64,000 nt of DNA from Cherax quadricarinatus (GCF_038502225.1 NC_091355.1:11042448-11106447), one strand, 5' to 3'; positions 10,590 through 21,678 are shown, counted from the stretch's first letter. A program made the numbers and translations. The notes: generated by a model from the letters alone, not told the origin.

Positions 10590-10745
10590 ACCTAGTTGCC
10601 TCCCAGCCCCCACACTGCAGCTGGCTGAAGCTACTGGTGTCGGAGGTTACGTTAGGTCAGGTAAGGTTTAGGTTAGGTTACGTTAGGTTAGGTTAGGTAA
10701 GGTTTGTCAGGAAACAGGACAAGCGTTTCCTGGCAACTGTGTTGT
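10590..10745. repeat. Dispersed repeat carrying degenerate TTAGG run
   Basis: GTTAGGTCAGG and GGTTAGGTTACGTTAGG at about 10648-10700 form a degenerate run of the arthropod telomere unit TTAGG. It is followed directly by AAGGTTTGTCAGGAAACAGG and ACAAG (10699-10723). The same combination occurs inverted at 16779-16825, so the run belongs to a dispersed element. Confidence 0.65.
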
Positions 10746-11399
10746 CCTCGAACTTCTGCCAATGCAGCTACTGAATAAATGATGGTAAATGTGTTTTTGT
10801 CGGGGGAAGGGGAGTCACTATACTTTGGTTGCAGAAGACCGGTGTGCGAAAACAAAAATGAAAAACAAAAATAATAACATTAAATAAAACTAAAAGTACA
10901 CTGATAGAAAGGAGCGACTGAAGGACTCTCAAGTGTGTCCACCAGCAGTGTGTACAAAAGCAACATTAATATTTACTAGGTGATGTGAGAGTAATGGTGA
11001 GGCATGCCACCCTCCACCACCATCCTAACTAGGTAGTGTGTCAACCATTCTCTCCCTTAACACTAACTCTTATCTCGACTAGTTATTCATATCCGAGATA
11101 ATATTTTGAAGTCCCTAAAATTGAAGGAAATAATTATCACATTTTTTCACTATTATTCCTCTGCCGGATCCTCCCTCTCTCCTTTCCCCCCTTTCACTCT
11201 TAACATAATCTCTCTCTCTCTCTCTCAATTTGATTATAAGAAAATGAGACGAATACCAACTGAAGAGGACGAGAGAAGGATGAGGAAACACTTGAGGAGA
11301 CTTAAAGAACCTTCAAGTGAATTTAACACAAGCAAAGGCAATGCTATGATTCTGGAGTGAAGGGGAAGAAAGAGAAATGAAGACCCAGTACTATCCTCG
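10746..11399. other. Intergenic, no gene seen
   Basis: No supported gene. A short TC run lies at 11209-11226. Confidence 0.4.
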
Positions 11400-13160
11400 G
11401 TAAGACAGAATGGCAAACTTAGAGAAAGGGCTAGAGCAAAAGACCTTGGAATAAATATTACCCAGGACTCGTCACCTGACGTATACAGACATCACATTAT
11501 CAGAACAAGACTAGCAAATATGAGTAGCAGTTAGAAACCTAAACGGTTTCTCATTCTTATATCTGTTATGTGAACTATTTACCTTACTCTTTACCTTGTA
11601 TGTTCGACCTATTCTTGAGCGTGCAGCGCCAGTGTGGAACCCTTACCTAGTAAAACGTAATGTGAAGCTATAGGAAGTGAGACGAGGAGCAACAAGACTG
11701 GCACCAGAGTTTAAGAGAATAATCTATACAGAATAAATGCAAGAGCGACCCAAAGTCAATTAAAGATATAAAATCTAAGATCTTTACCCAGTCGTTCCAG
11801 ATGGAGCAACTGTTATAAAAAATAGTTTCCATCTACAAGAAAGAGGACAGACAGGTGTCACTAAATAACAGGTCAGTATCTCTAACATGCATAGCAAAAA
11901 GTTAGGACACGACTGCAAGGAAAAATGTATTGAAACATCTGGAAAGAGAACCTTCTTTAGAGAAAATCAATACAGTGTAAAGATTGGGAAATCCTGTTGT
12001 ACGAACACGATGGAGTTTTATGATGGTCAAAGATGGGTGAACTGCACCTTCCCAGAATACAAGAAAGCATCTGACACTGCAACATCAGGGAAGTCCGGAA
12101 ATTAGAATAAAAGGCAGCTTGCTCCAGAGGATCAGGAAGTACAAACACAAATAATTTATTTCTTTTCTGCAGTATATAGATAATGTAGTTTACATGTAAT
12201 AAAATATTGTCAGACATAAAAAAAAAAGCCACTAACATGCGGTGCATTTCGGGCAGACGACAGAGCGTACCAGTAGGGTAAGAAACATCCTACAGGGAGA
12301 GTGTTTAGGTCCCACGATGATTACTAAAACCGCTACTGTTCCTAATGCATGTCAATGATTCCTAAAGTTTAAATCTTCCATGTCTTTGTATGCTGACGAT
12401 GTAAACATTATGAGAGGAATATAAACAAGAATAGACATATAGTTTCCAGAAAGATCTAGACAGGTTGCAAATGTAGCAGTAGTTGTGTTAAATACAGAAC
12501 ACTTCGACCGAACAAGTTGCAAATGTGGTCCGTTCAACAAGTGGTCGCTGGAGTTCAAACCCAATAAAAATAAACATGCAGATCGTAGGTGAGGAAAGAG
12601 CGGACAGAAAGTGCAGACTGGGAGAAAAACAAAGTAAATATCAGTGAAGGAAAAAGAATTCGGGGGGAATTATCACACCAATTATATCACGGGAGGCAAA
12701 TATAAGCTGCCTGATTTCAGCTGCGTATGCTAGACCTGCAAGTCTCGCAACTGTTTCCAGGAACCTGATCGAAAAAGCTTTCAAAATTCTCTACACGACA
12801 TACATGTCATTGTTGAGCCTTCACTTAGTCAAGCACGTGCAGAAGCTTCAAAAAGACCAAAGATTTGCAACCAGGCTGGTTTCACAACTGAGATAAATAA
12901 TGAAGAGGGCTTAATCTCAACCTGACAACCTTGCAAAGAGAAAGAACAGGAAAGCCATAATAACAACGTGCATTTTTTAAGAGGAATTGGTAGTGCTGAT
13001 AAGGATGGCGTGTTAGAATTAAAAGGAAAAGGAGCGGAGGACATAGGTGTGCACTGAAGACACTGGTGAGCCACAAGGGATGTTAGGAAACACTGTTTCT
13101 TCGTCTCAGAGCGGATGAACAGTGGAATGATTTTGATGAGACAGTGAAGGAAGTAAACTT
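11400..13160 (+). pseudogene. Old family B-like RT relic, two rearranged pieces
   Basis: Piece one (about 11400-11740) translates, across frames, to a KDLGINIT-type block and then a degraded RPILE-AA-PVWNPYLVK region, the RT C-terminal zone. Piece two (about 11850-13160) restarts further upstream in the protein: NQYSVKIGKSCCTN..EFYD (from QHGFR.GRSCVTNL.EFYD), EYKKASDT (from YKKAFDT), then LFLMHVND and LDRLQ-like blocks. There are many stops, and a family C tail interrupts it at 12130-12262. It is the most diverged RT relic in the window. Confidence 0.65.
12130..12262 (-). repeat. Solo family C 3' tail inside the old RT relic
   Basis: In antisense it follows the end of family C (31597-31737): GCATTTCGGGCAGAC at the right, GTTTACATGTAATAAAATA in the middle, TTTATTTCTTTT at the left. 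RT-like sequence continues on both sides. Confidence 0.55.
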
Positions 13161-13285
13161 AATACACAGATTTATGCAGGCCTAAGCAGTCTATGAGAAG
13201 GGGTCAGGAGCTTAGAATCAACCCCAGTGAACACAATTTCGATGATCTTATACACGCATGCACACGCGCACACACACATACACAC

Positions 13286-13402
13286 GACAAAGCTCATAGA
13301 GCAGGAAGAGGGGACCTAGTAGCGACCAGCGAAGAGGCGGGGCCAGGAGCTGTGACTCGATCCCTGAAACCACAAACAGGTGAGTACACACACACACACA
13401 AA
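13286..13402 (+). repeat. Family B 3'-terminal fragment with CA tail
   Basis: GACAAAGCTCATAGAGCAGG, GCGAAGAGGCGGGGCCAGGA and ACAAACAGGTGAGTACACAC are the last about 100 bases of family B, followed by a short CA run (13388-13400). CAGGTGAGTA here is a full match to the animal 5' splice-site consensus. A CA-rich patch also lies just upstream (13257-13285). Confidence 0.8.
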
Positions 13403-13829
13403 GTGCCTTTGAAAACTAGTAACTAACACATTATAATAAAGTACGACTCTTATTATTGCTAAGTACAAGACGGACAAGTGGTAGCAAAGCAGCGTGTGTA
13501 CAGTGAAGTGTTAGCAGTAAGATAATGCCTGCCTCAACCGTTCACTCCTGTAACAACATTCTTGTCTTTCACAATCACACTGTAAACAAGGAAATCTGTA
13601 CAAACATACTTTCAGGTTTACAACAGAGAAACTCAACTGGTAATTAAAAAAACTAATAACACAACTCAATATTAGCACACTAGTGCTCCCATAAATGTCT
13701 GACTATCTCCAGTATTCACTCACTCTCACAGCCAGGCATGATGCCTGTTAGTTGAATGATCAACTTGGCTGTTGCTGCTCACGCCCCACTACCTTATTAT
13801 TATATTTACAAGAATGAGCTAAACTTGAC
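13403..13829. other. Intergenic, no gene seen
   Basis: Nothing recognisable. Confidence 0.4.
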
Positions 13830-13990
13830 AGTCATACAGCGCCTGGGAAATGGGAAGTAATAAATTTGGATTCAAGAAAATGAAGACAGCTCCAAATCCT
13901 TGAATCAAGAGCCCTATATCAACACCCTTTCTCCGGTTATGTACAGTGAAGCCTGACAAGGCTCCTGACGGGCGAAACGTAGCCTAAATT
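13830..13990. repeat. SINE-1 relic plus GAAACG-containing repeat
   Basis: ACAGCGCCTGGGAAATGGG and TCAAGAGCCCTATATCAACA are SINE-1 words (SINE on the minus strand). It is followed by CTCCTGACGGGCGAAACG at about 13956, which resembles the GAAACG words of the PLE repeats but lacks their hairpin. Confidence 0.45.
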
Positions 13991-14043
13991 ATTCACAAAG
14001 ATGAATAAATGTCTCAAGAAATCGTAATGACACTATTCCAAAC

Positions 14044-14280
14044 AAACCATACCACGTACGGGGATAGAACCCGCGATCAGAGAGTCTCACAACTCCAGAC
14101 AGTCGCGTTAGCCACTGGACCATTTTGTGGTCACAGTGGTGCCTGTGCTAACCTTCCTATGGTGTAGAAATATACCATATTGAACGAATCTTATTATGGC
14201 TAGCTGGTCCAGTGGCTAACGCGACGGTCTGGAGTTTTGAGACTCTGATCGCGGGTTCTATCCCCGTCCGTGGTATGGTT
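14044..14280. repeat. Inverted pair of tRNA-like sequences (repeat T)
   Basis: The left arm 14044-14122 is the reverse complement of the right arm 14205-14280 with only a few differences. The right arm reads GTCCAGTGGCTAACGCGAC (A-box-like), then a GTCT/AGAC mini-stem, then GCGGGTTCTATCCCCGTC, which forms a T-arm stem with a B-box-like loop. The 82-base spacer holds TATGGTGTA and TCTTATTATGG, shared with 4076-4228. There is no CCA-compatible acceptor stem, so I do not call a tRNA gene. Confidence 0.7.
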
Positions 14281-14322
14281 TATGAATAAATGTCCATTTA
14301 TCTTTGGATTTCACTGATCAAG

Positions 14323-14460
14323 CAATGATGATCTATGTAGGATGTAATGATGATCTATGTAGGATGTAATGATCTATATAGGATGCAATGATGACCTATG
14401 TAGAATGCAATGACCTACGTAGGATGCAATGATGACCTATGTAGGATGCAAGGACTGTAG
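14323..14460. repeat. Short tandem repeat, about 22-bp unit, 6 copies
   Basis: The unit is close to GATGATCTATGTAGGATGTA, with T/C variants and one shortened copy. Confidence 0.85.
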
Positions 14461-14717
14461 GTCTATTATGGAGCAATGGTGATACAAGGATGATTGTAGT
14501 AGCAAGACTTTAATGAAGCACTGGTGTTATGAAGGATGGTGGTGGCAACACCAGCGGAACTCTCACTACTGAAGCACTTGTGAGGACACGTGACGAGAAC
14601 AATTAATGCAAGAAGAAAGCGAGCAGTGTCGGCCTCTAAAAATCCTAGATGATTTTTTTCCATGACTTAAGCGAGAGAAAACAGGAAGCAGAGACGTGAT
14701 CAAACCCAAGGTAACAC

Positions 14718-14719
<2 letters not shown>

Positions 14720-14761
<42 letters not shown>
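14720..14761. repeat. GA microsatellite
   Basis: About 21 uninterrupted AG units. Confidence 0.97.
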
Positions 14762-14764
<3 letters not shown>

Positions 14765-15969
14765 TGCCTTTACTTTTATATCACTGAAATAGAGAAACTC
14801 GCTGTCGCGACCTAAACCAATATTCCAATTTAAGATTATATCATTTTCTGAACAGTGAACCGTTAAGGACCATAATTATTATTATTAAGACAGGTCCCAC
14901 TTTACAGCGCTTATCTTTATAGTGTTTCGCTAATACAGCAGTTTTCAATTATACCCATTCTTCATTTATTCAGACTTCCTACAATAAATATATTCACCAC
15001 TTACTATAAGCTAAGGACGAAAATATTTTAAGGTAAGTAATGTGTGCATCGTGTATTTTCTAGGCCTAGCTATTTTAATCACTTAATATATGATAGTGTA
15101 AACATGCTATCAGGCTATATATGCATTTGAAAGTGAAAAAAAAAGCTACGTTTGACTTCAGTGATTTTCACTTTACAGCAGTAGCCCGGAACCTATCCTG
15201 CTGTATAAGTGGAGCCCTCCTGTAATCATAACGAAGTGCTAAACCTTTAAGGGCGATACAGCGTTTCTAGGGATCATACAACGCCTGTGGAATAAGATTA
15301 AATTAAATATGATCCCATATAGGTACAATTAAATTACATTCTAAAAGAGAATCATAAAAAAAATATACAGTGAGACAATGTTTACAATCAAACCTTCTTA
15401 CTGCGAAGTTCCGCGCAGCACAGAACTAACTCGTTCTACACGAAACATTCTAATGAATTTCAATGTAAAAATAGTGGCTTTCTCACTTCCTGTCGGCTTT
15501 ACCTTCAGGGGATTGGAGATACCCTCCCCTTCCTAATTTCTTCCCAATCCCCAAGTGATACAGCTCAGACTGATTTAAACTTTCCTTATTATGAGTAATT
15601 ATGTCTGCTTTCCCCATCGTTCATCCAGAATACATGGTTTGGGTTCCTCCTCTGTTTTGTATGGACCTTCAGAATCTCTTAAAAGGAGTTCCAATTCGCT
15701 TTGAGTCTTCTAGGCTCGTTTAACTGCAATTCAGCTATCTTTTTAGTTCCTGTTCCTCAAATCTTAACTATAAATGAACATTCTTTTCATTTCGTTAAGG
15801 TATTACTAGGTTTTGTCATTTAGATCTTTACTTCGCCAATCAGATCTGTTCTGTCAATCAGATGTTGGTATGGTCAGTTTGTGTGTGTGACGGGTTTGCA
15901 GGATTCCTCCACCCTCGTGCCCAGCCTGAAGCCAGGCTTCCCTATTCATTACCTATTTAATAATAAAAA
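14762..15969. other. Intergenic with a SINE-1 relic
   Basis: No coding signal. GAAGTGCTAAACCTTTAAGG near 15233 and CATACAACGCCTG near 15276 suggest a worn SINE-1 piece at about 15227-15300. Confidence 0.4.
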
Positions 15970-16160
15970 TCCATGGGGAAGTGGAACAGAATTCTTCCTC
16001 CGTAAGTCATGCGTGTCGTAAGAGGCGACTAAAATGCCGGGAGCGAGGGACTAGTAACCCCCTTCTCCTGTATAAATTACTAAATTTAAAAATGGAAACT
16101 TTCGTTTTTCGTTTTAGGTCACCCTGCCTCGGTGGGATATGGCCGGTTTGCTGATAAATA
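15970..16160 (+). repeat. SINE-3 copy
   Basis: GTCATGCGTGTCGTAAGAGG, CGACTAAAATGCCGGGAGCG, AGTAACCCCCTTCTCCTGTA and CCTGCCTCGGTGGGATATGG in order, ending in TGATAAATAATAATAAT. It looks like a SINE-length repeat with an A/T-rich tail. The 5' boundary is uncertain. Confidence 0.6.
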
Positions 16161-16445
16161 ATAATAATAATTATTATTTCTATAAGTACATGTACAAGGT
16201 ATACAGACTTAGCTGACATCAATGACATACTTCACAGAAAGCCGCTTGTTATGCAGAACATTTCGGGCAAATTACGTCAATTTTGTCCCAGGATGCGACC
16301 CACACCAGTAGACTAACACCCAGGTACCCATTTTACTGATGGGGGAACTGGGACAGCAGGTGTCTTATGGAAACACGTCCTAATGTTTTCCAGCCGTACC
16401 AGGGGATCGATCCATGGACTCAGGCTCTTGCTGTTAGCGGCCCGT
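16161..16445 (-). repeat. SINE-2 copy, best in window
   Basis: On the minus strand it starts with a tRNA-like head near 16395-16445 (B-box-like GGATCGATCCCC), continues through GGGTACCTGGGTGTTAG and GGGTCGCATCCTGGGAC, then TTTGCCCGAAATG and GTACATGTACTTATAGAAAT, and ends in an ATT-rich tail that meets the SINE-3 tail. Confidence 0.65.
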
Positions 16446-16559
16446 AGGCCAAACCATTCTCATCTTAAACCCTCAATCGTTGAAGTTTTGCTCAGTGTCA
16501 ACCATTCGACGTTCCCTATTTTTTTTTTTCCTTAATACAGTAATAGACAAAAAAGTGAT

Positions 16560-16825
16560 GTCTGGCAACGAGGTGCTAGTCCTAGTCTGGAGGTAAGGTA
16601 GAACGCCAGACCAAGTTTCTCCTCACCTTATACACACACACACATGATTTACAGACGGTTTTTATCATAACCATAATTTTTAAAGGGGTGGACCGGTAAG
16701 CCAGTGGAAGACCTCGGCCAGATGACCAAAAGCTCCAGCTGTGGGCCATCCGGTGACTAAGACCAGCGTCAGGAAGCACTTGTCCTGTTTCTTGACAAAC
16801 CTTACCTTACCTAACCTAACTCTGC
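16560..16825. repeat. Second TTAGG-associated dispersed repeat
   Basis: AGGGGTGGACCGGTAAGCCA near 16684, CCAGCGTCAGGAAGCACTTG near 16763, then CTTGTCCTGTTTCTTGACAA and ACCTTACCTTACCTAACC (16779-16820). The last part is the inverted form of 10660-10723. A short CA run is at 16630-16644. Confidence 0.6.
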
Positions 16826-16948
16826 ACTTTCACTCTGATCTCCACAGCCTGCAGAGTGAAGCGCAGATGAACTTCGCTGTGACGGATAGCGGTATGAACC
16901 ACGACATCTACACTCACCTTGGTGCCAAGAGGGAGTGCAGGCACATAA

Positions 16949-16972
16949 AAAAAAAAAAAAAAAAAAAAAAAG
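16949..16972. repeat. Poly(A) run
   Basis: About 24 consecutive A residues, with no recognisable processed sequence upstream. Confidence 0.9.
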
Positions 16973-17254
16973 ACAAACCTGGAATCTAGGGACAATGAAA
17001 ATTCAGTAAATTTAGTCTCCGATAAACAGAACTGATAGGCAATAGACTCATGGCGACGAATGTCTAATATGATACATAATGCCCCGACAGTTACTGTGAA
17101 TGCGAAAATATATCGAGCCAAAGGAAGTCTGGGGAGCCGCCTCCTCGATTACGTCCTATGAATTAATGTTAACTAGAATACCACCCACGTTTTTAATCCT
17201 CTGAACCGCAACCGCTACTAGATCCCCAGGCGGAATGTCCTCTTGACTCTCATC

Positions 17255-17461
17255 CTAGAGCAACCAATGGGAAACTATGCCATGACAGTAGTTAAAATAA
17301 CCAATTGCAAGTACAATTTTCACGTTGTCACCACAATACAAGAGGAGAGTATTGACGTACTTGGTTCTCCAAGTCTTGACCACCAGTGTCCCGCGAGATC
17401 TGGCCGAGGTTAGGCCGCAAGGTTCCTCCACACTGTGCTCCTGCAGCTTCACACTAGCCAT
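17255..17461 (-). CDS. Unrecognised small ORF, possible first exon
   Basis: 68 codons from an ATG at 17461 in the context ATAAGATGG (G at +4). The first about 33 codons (MASVKLQEHSVEEP...) look coding in composition. Near 17360 a CCAAGTACGT word could be a splice donor inside the frame, which would make this a first coding exon continuing at lower coordinates. I find no matching acceptor exon, do not recognise the protein and see no promoter. It may be chance. Confidence 0.2.
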   Translation of the reverse strand: MASVKLQEHSVEEPCGLTSARSRGTLVVKTWRTKYVNTLLLYCGDNVKIVLAIGYFNYCHGIVSHWLL

Positions 17462-17469
17462 CTTATAGC

Positions 17470-18835
17470 CTGGCCGGAGTCCTATCGTAACATACGTAGA
17501 TATGCTACCCTACTTGAATTCACAATGACCTGGGAGTAGTAGGTAAAAAGTGTCCTTCAACTCACTAACATAAAGGAGCCGAGACCACACCACCGAACTA
17601 TTGAATCTAGTAATAAACAATGGCAAACGTCGTGTCCACAAAGGTTATAAATTCACAACCCCCAAAAAAATGCCTTGCCTGGAGAAAACAATCGGCCTAC
17701 AGAGCAGATATATCATCACCATTATTATCAACATTACAGAAATAGAGCCCACTACTGGGATGTCTACAGCTGCCTTCCCAAATGAGGCAGAATCACAGCC
17801 AATGCCAGCAACTACAACCAGACGCCCTGTTGAGGCTGGCTCGAGTCGCGACCATGAACCACGTCCGTATAGGGGTCATCAGAAATGACTTCTGCAATGG
17901 GACCACGAGAGGTTGTTGCTCTTTCAGTAGTCTTAACACTCGACACCATCGTAATTAACAGTACTAGCTTTCTTAATGGGACCTTCCACAATCCTCCCCG
18001 GGACACAGCCCCAGTCCAGAATTAACAGAGCAAGGCTTAGCAAAACTGCCTATTTAGCAGCGATGAGAACAAAAAAAATGCAATAGTTTTAGGCCAATAC
18101 CAATACCATCAATATTATCTAATACTGATACTTTGGCACATTCTCTACTGTTTTGATGGATACTAAAGTGACTTGAGGTAAGACTAACAGACAGCCCTGG
18201 TGAACCGTAAATCGGACATTCTGGTCCACCAGAAGGTTCGCCTGACAGTCCAGTCCGCTTTAAGATGTGAGGACCATCTTAATACTGCAATTCCCCAATG
18301 AAAAAATTAACGAATGGGTAAAAATCTCAGCTAAGCAAAATAAAGGAAGGAAGGATTAAGGGTCTTGGTTAAGCCAGTCAAAGCTAGTCACCACATTGAG
18401 GTGATCCAGCGTCGGGGAAAGGGAAAATGTGTGTGTACCGATAAGTGCACATCTTTCACTGTATAATACATCCCAAGAGTATTTTAACCCCTATTTTAGG
18501 GATGAAAATATTGTTAACTCGGTATATACGTGGCATGCAACGTTAATGATTTTCGTACAGTAGATAGGTTCCAAACCCAATAAACCAACCCCGTCACTGA
18601 TCAGTGGCTGGATTACCAAGTGATGTAAGACGGTTGTGCACACTACTTGTGTCCACAATAAACTAATATTCAATTAAAAATTGAGCGAGAGAAGCCCGTA
18701 TGAGAAAAATTAACCAATGCATTTGTGACAAAAATATTTTGAAGTTGGAACTCCGTGAGATTTCAGAAAAAGTGTGTGTAGGTAGGCATAGGTAGGTGTG
18801 GAGGTAGGTGTGTAGGTGTAAATTAGACACATGTG
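17470..18835. other. Intergenic, no gene seen
   Basis: No protein family, repeat array or RNA gene recognised. Several ATG-started frames under 100 codons are present, none convincing. Confidence 0.4.
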
Positions 18836-18895
18836 CAACATCTGGGTATCTTCACTGTAGACGTTTCGCCATCCAGTGGCTTTATCAGTACAAAT
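18836..18895 (-). repeat. PLE-type hammerhead-like hairpin
   Basis: On the minus strand CTGATAAA, hairpin GCCA/TGGC (loop CTGGA), then GAAACGTCTAC (18860-18888), followed by GATACCCAGATGTTGCAC as in the other PLE terminal pieces. Confidence 0.6.
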
Positions 18896-18948
18896 TCAAG
18901 AACATAATTGGAAGACAGCAGAACTTACATACAGTAGAACTATATACA

Positions 18949-21213
18949 GATAGGTAGGTAGGAAGGTGTATAGAAAGGTAGGTAGGTAGGTAGGAAGGTG
19001 TATAGGTAGGTAGGTAGGAAGGTGTATAGAAAGGTAGGTAGGTAGGAAGGTGTATAGAAAGGTAGGTAGGTAGGAAGGTGTATAGGTAGGTAGGTAGGAA
19101 GGTGTATAGAAAGGTAGGTAGGTAGGAAGGTGTATAGGTAGGTAGGTAGGTAGGTAGGAAGGTGTATAGAAAGGTAGGTAGGTAGGTAGGAAGGTGTATA
19201 GAAAGGTAGGTAGGAAGGAAGGTGTATAGAAAGGTAGGTAGGAAGGTGTATAGGTAGGTAGGTAGGTAGGAAGGTGTATAGGTAGGTAGGACGGTGTATA
19301 GGTAGGTAGGTAGGTAGGAAGGTGTATAGAAAGGTAGGTAGGTAGGTAGGTAGGAAGGTGTATAGGTAGGTAGGTAGGTAGGTAGGAAGGTGTATAGGTA
19401 GGTAGGTAGGTAGGAAGGTGTATAGGTAGGTAGGTAGGTAGGAAGGTGTATAGGTAGGTAGGTAGGTAGGTAGGAAGGTGTATAGGTAGGTAGGTAGGTA
19501 GGAAGGTGTATAGGTAGGTAGGTAGGTAGGAAGGTGTATAGGTAGGTAGGTAGGTAGGAAGGTGTATAGGTAGGTAGGTAGGTAGGTAGGAAGGTGTATA
19601 GGTAGGTAGGTAGGTAGGAAGGTGTATAGGTAGGTAGGTAGGTAGGTAGGAAGGTGTATAGGTAGGTAGGTAGGAAGGTGTATAGGTAGGTAGGTAGGAA
19701 GGTGTATAGAAAGGTAGGTAGGTAGGAAGGTGTATAGGTAGGTAGGAAGGTGTATAGGTAGGTAGGAAGGTGTATAGGTAGGTAGGAAGGTGTATAGGTA
19801 GGTAGGAAGGTGTATAGGTAGGTAGGAAGGTGTATAGGTAGGTAGGAAGGTGTATAGGTAGGTAGGAAGGTGTATAGGTAGGTAGGTAGGTAGGAAAGTG
19901 TATAGAAAGGTAGGTAGGTAGGAAGGTGTATAGGTAGGTAGGTAGGTAGGAAGGTGTATAGAAAGGTAGGTAGGTAGGAAGGTGTATAGAAAGGTAGGTA
20001 GGTAGGAAGGTGTATAGAAAGGTAGGTAGGTAGGAAGGTGTATAGAAAGGTAGGTAGGTAGGAAGGTGTATAGAAAGGTAGGTAGGTAGGTAGGAAGGTG
20101 TATAGGTAGGTAGGTAGGTAGGTAGGTAGGAAGGTGTATAGGTAGGTAGGTAGGTAGGTAGGTAGGAAGGTGTATAGGTAGGTAGGTAGGTAGGTAGGTA
20201 GGAAGGTGTATAGGTAGGTAGGTAGGTAGGTAGGAAGGTGTATAGGTAGGTAGGTAGGTAGGTAGGAAGGTGTATAGAAAGGTAGGTAGGTAGGAAGGTG
20301 TATAGAAAGGTAGGTAGGTAGGAAGGAAGGTGTATAGAAAGGTAGGTAGGTAGGAAGGAAGGTGTATAGAAAGGTAGGTAGGTAGGAAGGTGTATAGAAA
20401 GGTAGGTAGGTAGGAAGGTGTATAGAAAGGTAGGTAGGTAGGAAGGTGTATAGAAAGGTAGGTAGGTAGGAAGGTGGAAGATTGAGACACTTGTCGGTTT
20501 TTCAAACCATTCATCACACAGGTAGGAAGGTGTATAGGAAGGTAGGTAGGTAGGTGTGTAGGTGTGTAGATAGGTAGGTAGGTAGGTGTGTAGGTAGGTG
20601 TGTAGATAGGTAGGTGTGTAGATAGGTAGGTGTGTAGGTAGGTAGGTGTGTAGGTAGGTAGGTGTGTAGGAAGGTAGGTGTGTAGGAAGGTAGGTGTGTA
20701 GGAAGGTAGGTGTGTAGGAAGGTGTGTAGGAAGGTGTATAGGAAGGTGTATAGGAAGGTGTATAGGAAGGTAGGTAGGTAGGTGTATAGGAAGGTAGGTA
20801 GGTAGGTAGGTGTATAGGAAGGTAGGTAGGTAGGTAGGTGTATAGGAAGGTAGGTAGGTAGGTAGGTGTATAGGAAGGTAGGTAGGAAGGTAGGTGTGTA
20901 GGTAGGTAGGTGTATAGGAAGGTGTATAAGAAGGTAGGTAGGTGTATAGGAAGGTAGGTAGGTAGGTGTATAGGAAGGTAGGTAGGTAGGTGTATAGGAA
21001 GGTAGGTAGGTAGGTGTATAGGAAGGTAGGTAGGTAGGTGTATAGGAAGGTAGGTAGGTAGGTAGGTGTATAGGAAGGTAGGTAGATAGGTAGGTGTATA
21101 GGAAGGTAGGTAGATAGGTAGGTGTATAGGAAGGTAGGTAGGTGTATAGGAAGGTAGGTGTATAGGAAGGTAGGTGTATAGGAAGGTAGGTAGGTAGGTG
21201 TATGGGAAGGTAG
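18949..21213. repeat. GGTA-based satellite array, about 2.27 kb
   Basis: Blocks of two to seven GGTA units separated by GGAAGGTGTATA spacers, often with a GAAAGG variant. A 47-base non-repeat island lies at about 20473-20519. Left of it the spacer variants are GTGTATAGAAAGG or GTGTATAGG; right of it GTGTGTAGG and GTGTATAGGAAGG dominate. The minus strand has no stop for 778 codons, which is a by-product of the repeat (a Leu-Pro-Thr-Tyr polymer), not a gene. Confidence 0.97.
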
Positions 21214-21678
21214 GTTAGTGGGTAAACAGGTACACACGCACGCTTGAGTGCGCGCTTGCGTGCCTATTATTTCCACAAACCACTTCCACCATGATCTTCG
21301 CCTGCCGCTTGGCGTTCATTTAAAAATGTGAATGATGATAAAAGAATACACCAGAAATTGTGTTAGTGTTGACATTTGTCTATATTTAAATTGCAGTTAA
21401 TAATCATGTTGGTAGAGATTAGAAAACATATCTGTTTATTGACAGAACAGAGAAGGGGTCACTGGCCCCTTGCTCCCGGCATTTTACTGCCTTGTATGAT
21501 AAGCACGGTTTACGGGGTCACAGTGCCTTGGAGGGAGACGGCCCTTATTGTAAAAAAAAAATCAGTATACAAAATTAAAAGTGTAAACGGTCTGCCCGCC
21601 AGCATGCTATCTGCATTTATTAGAAACCGTGACGTGAATATGAACTAGGAATAGGATGTTAGCACAGAAACCAAATCT
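21214..21678. other. Intergenic, no gene seen
   Basis: Unique sequence without recognised features. A frame at 21376-21648 shows no family resemblance. Confidence 0.4.

Noticed and set aside
10648..10700. Chromosome end (true telomere)
   Set aside because: Only a few degenerate TTAGG units, with single-copy and transposon sequence on both sides.
13940..13990. Additional hammerhead-like motif (CTGACGGGCGAAACG)
   Set aside because: It has the GAAACG word but no hairpin between it and the first box, so I left it out of the covariation set.
14205..14280. Functional tRNA gene
   Set aside because: A/B-box-like words and a T-arm are present, but I find no acceptor stem or terminator, and the sequence is a dispersed inverted repeat.
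18940..21276. 778-codon minus-strand open frame
   Set aside because: Pure translation of the GGTA satellite (Leu-Pro-Thr-Tyr polymer); no conserved domain and the array varies in unit number.
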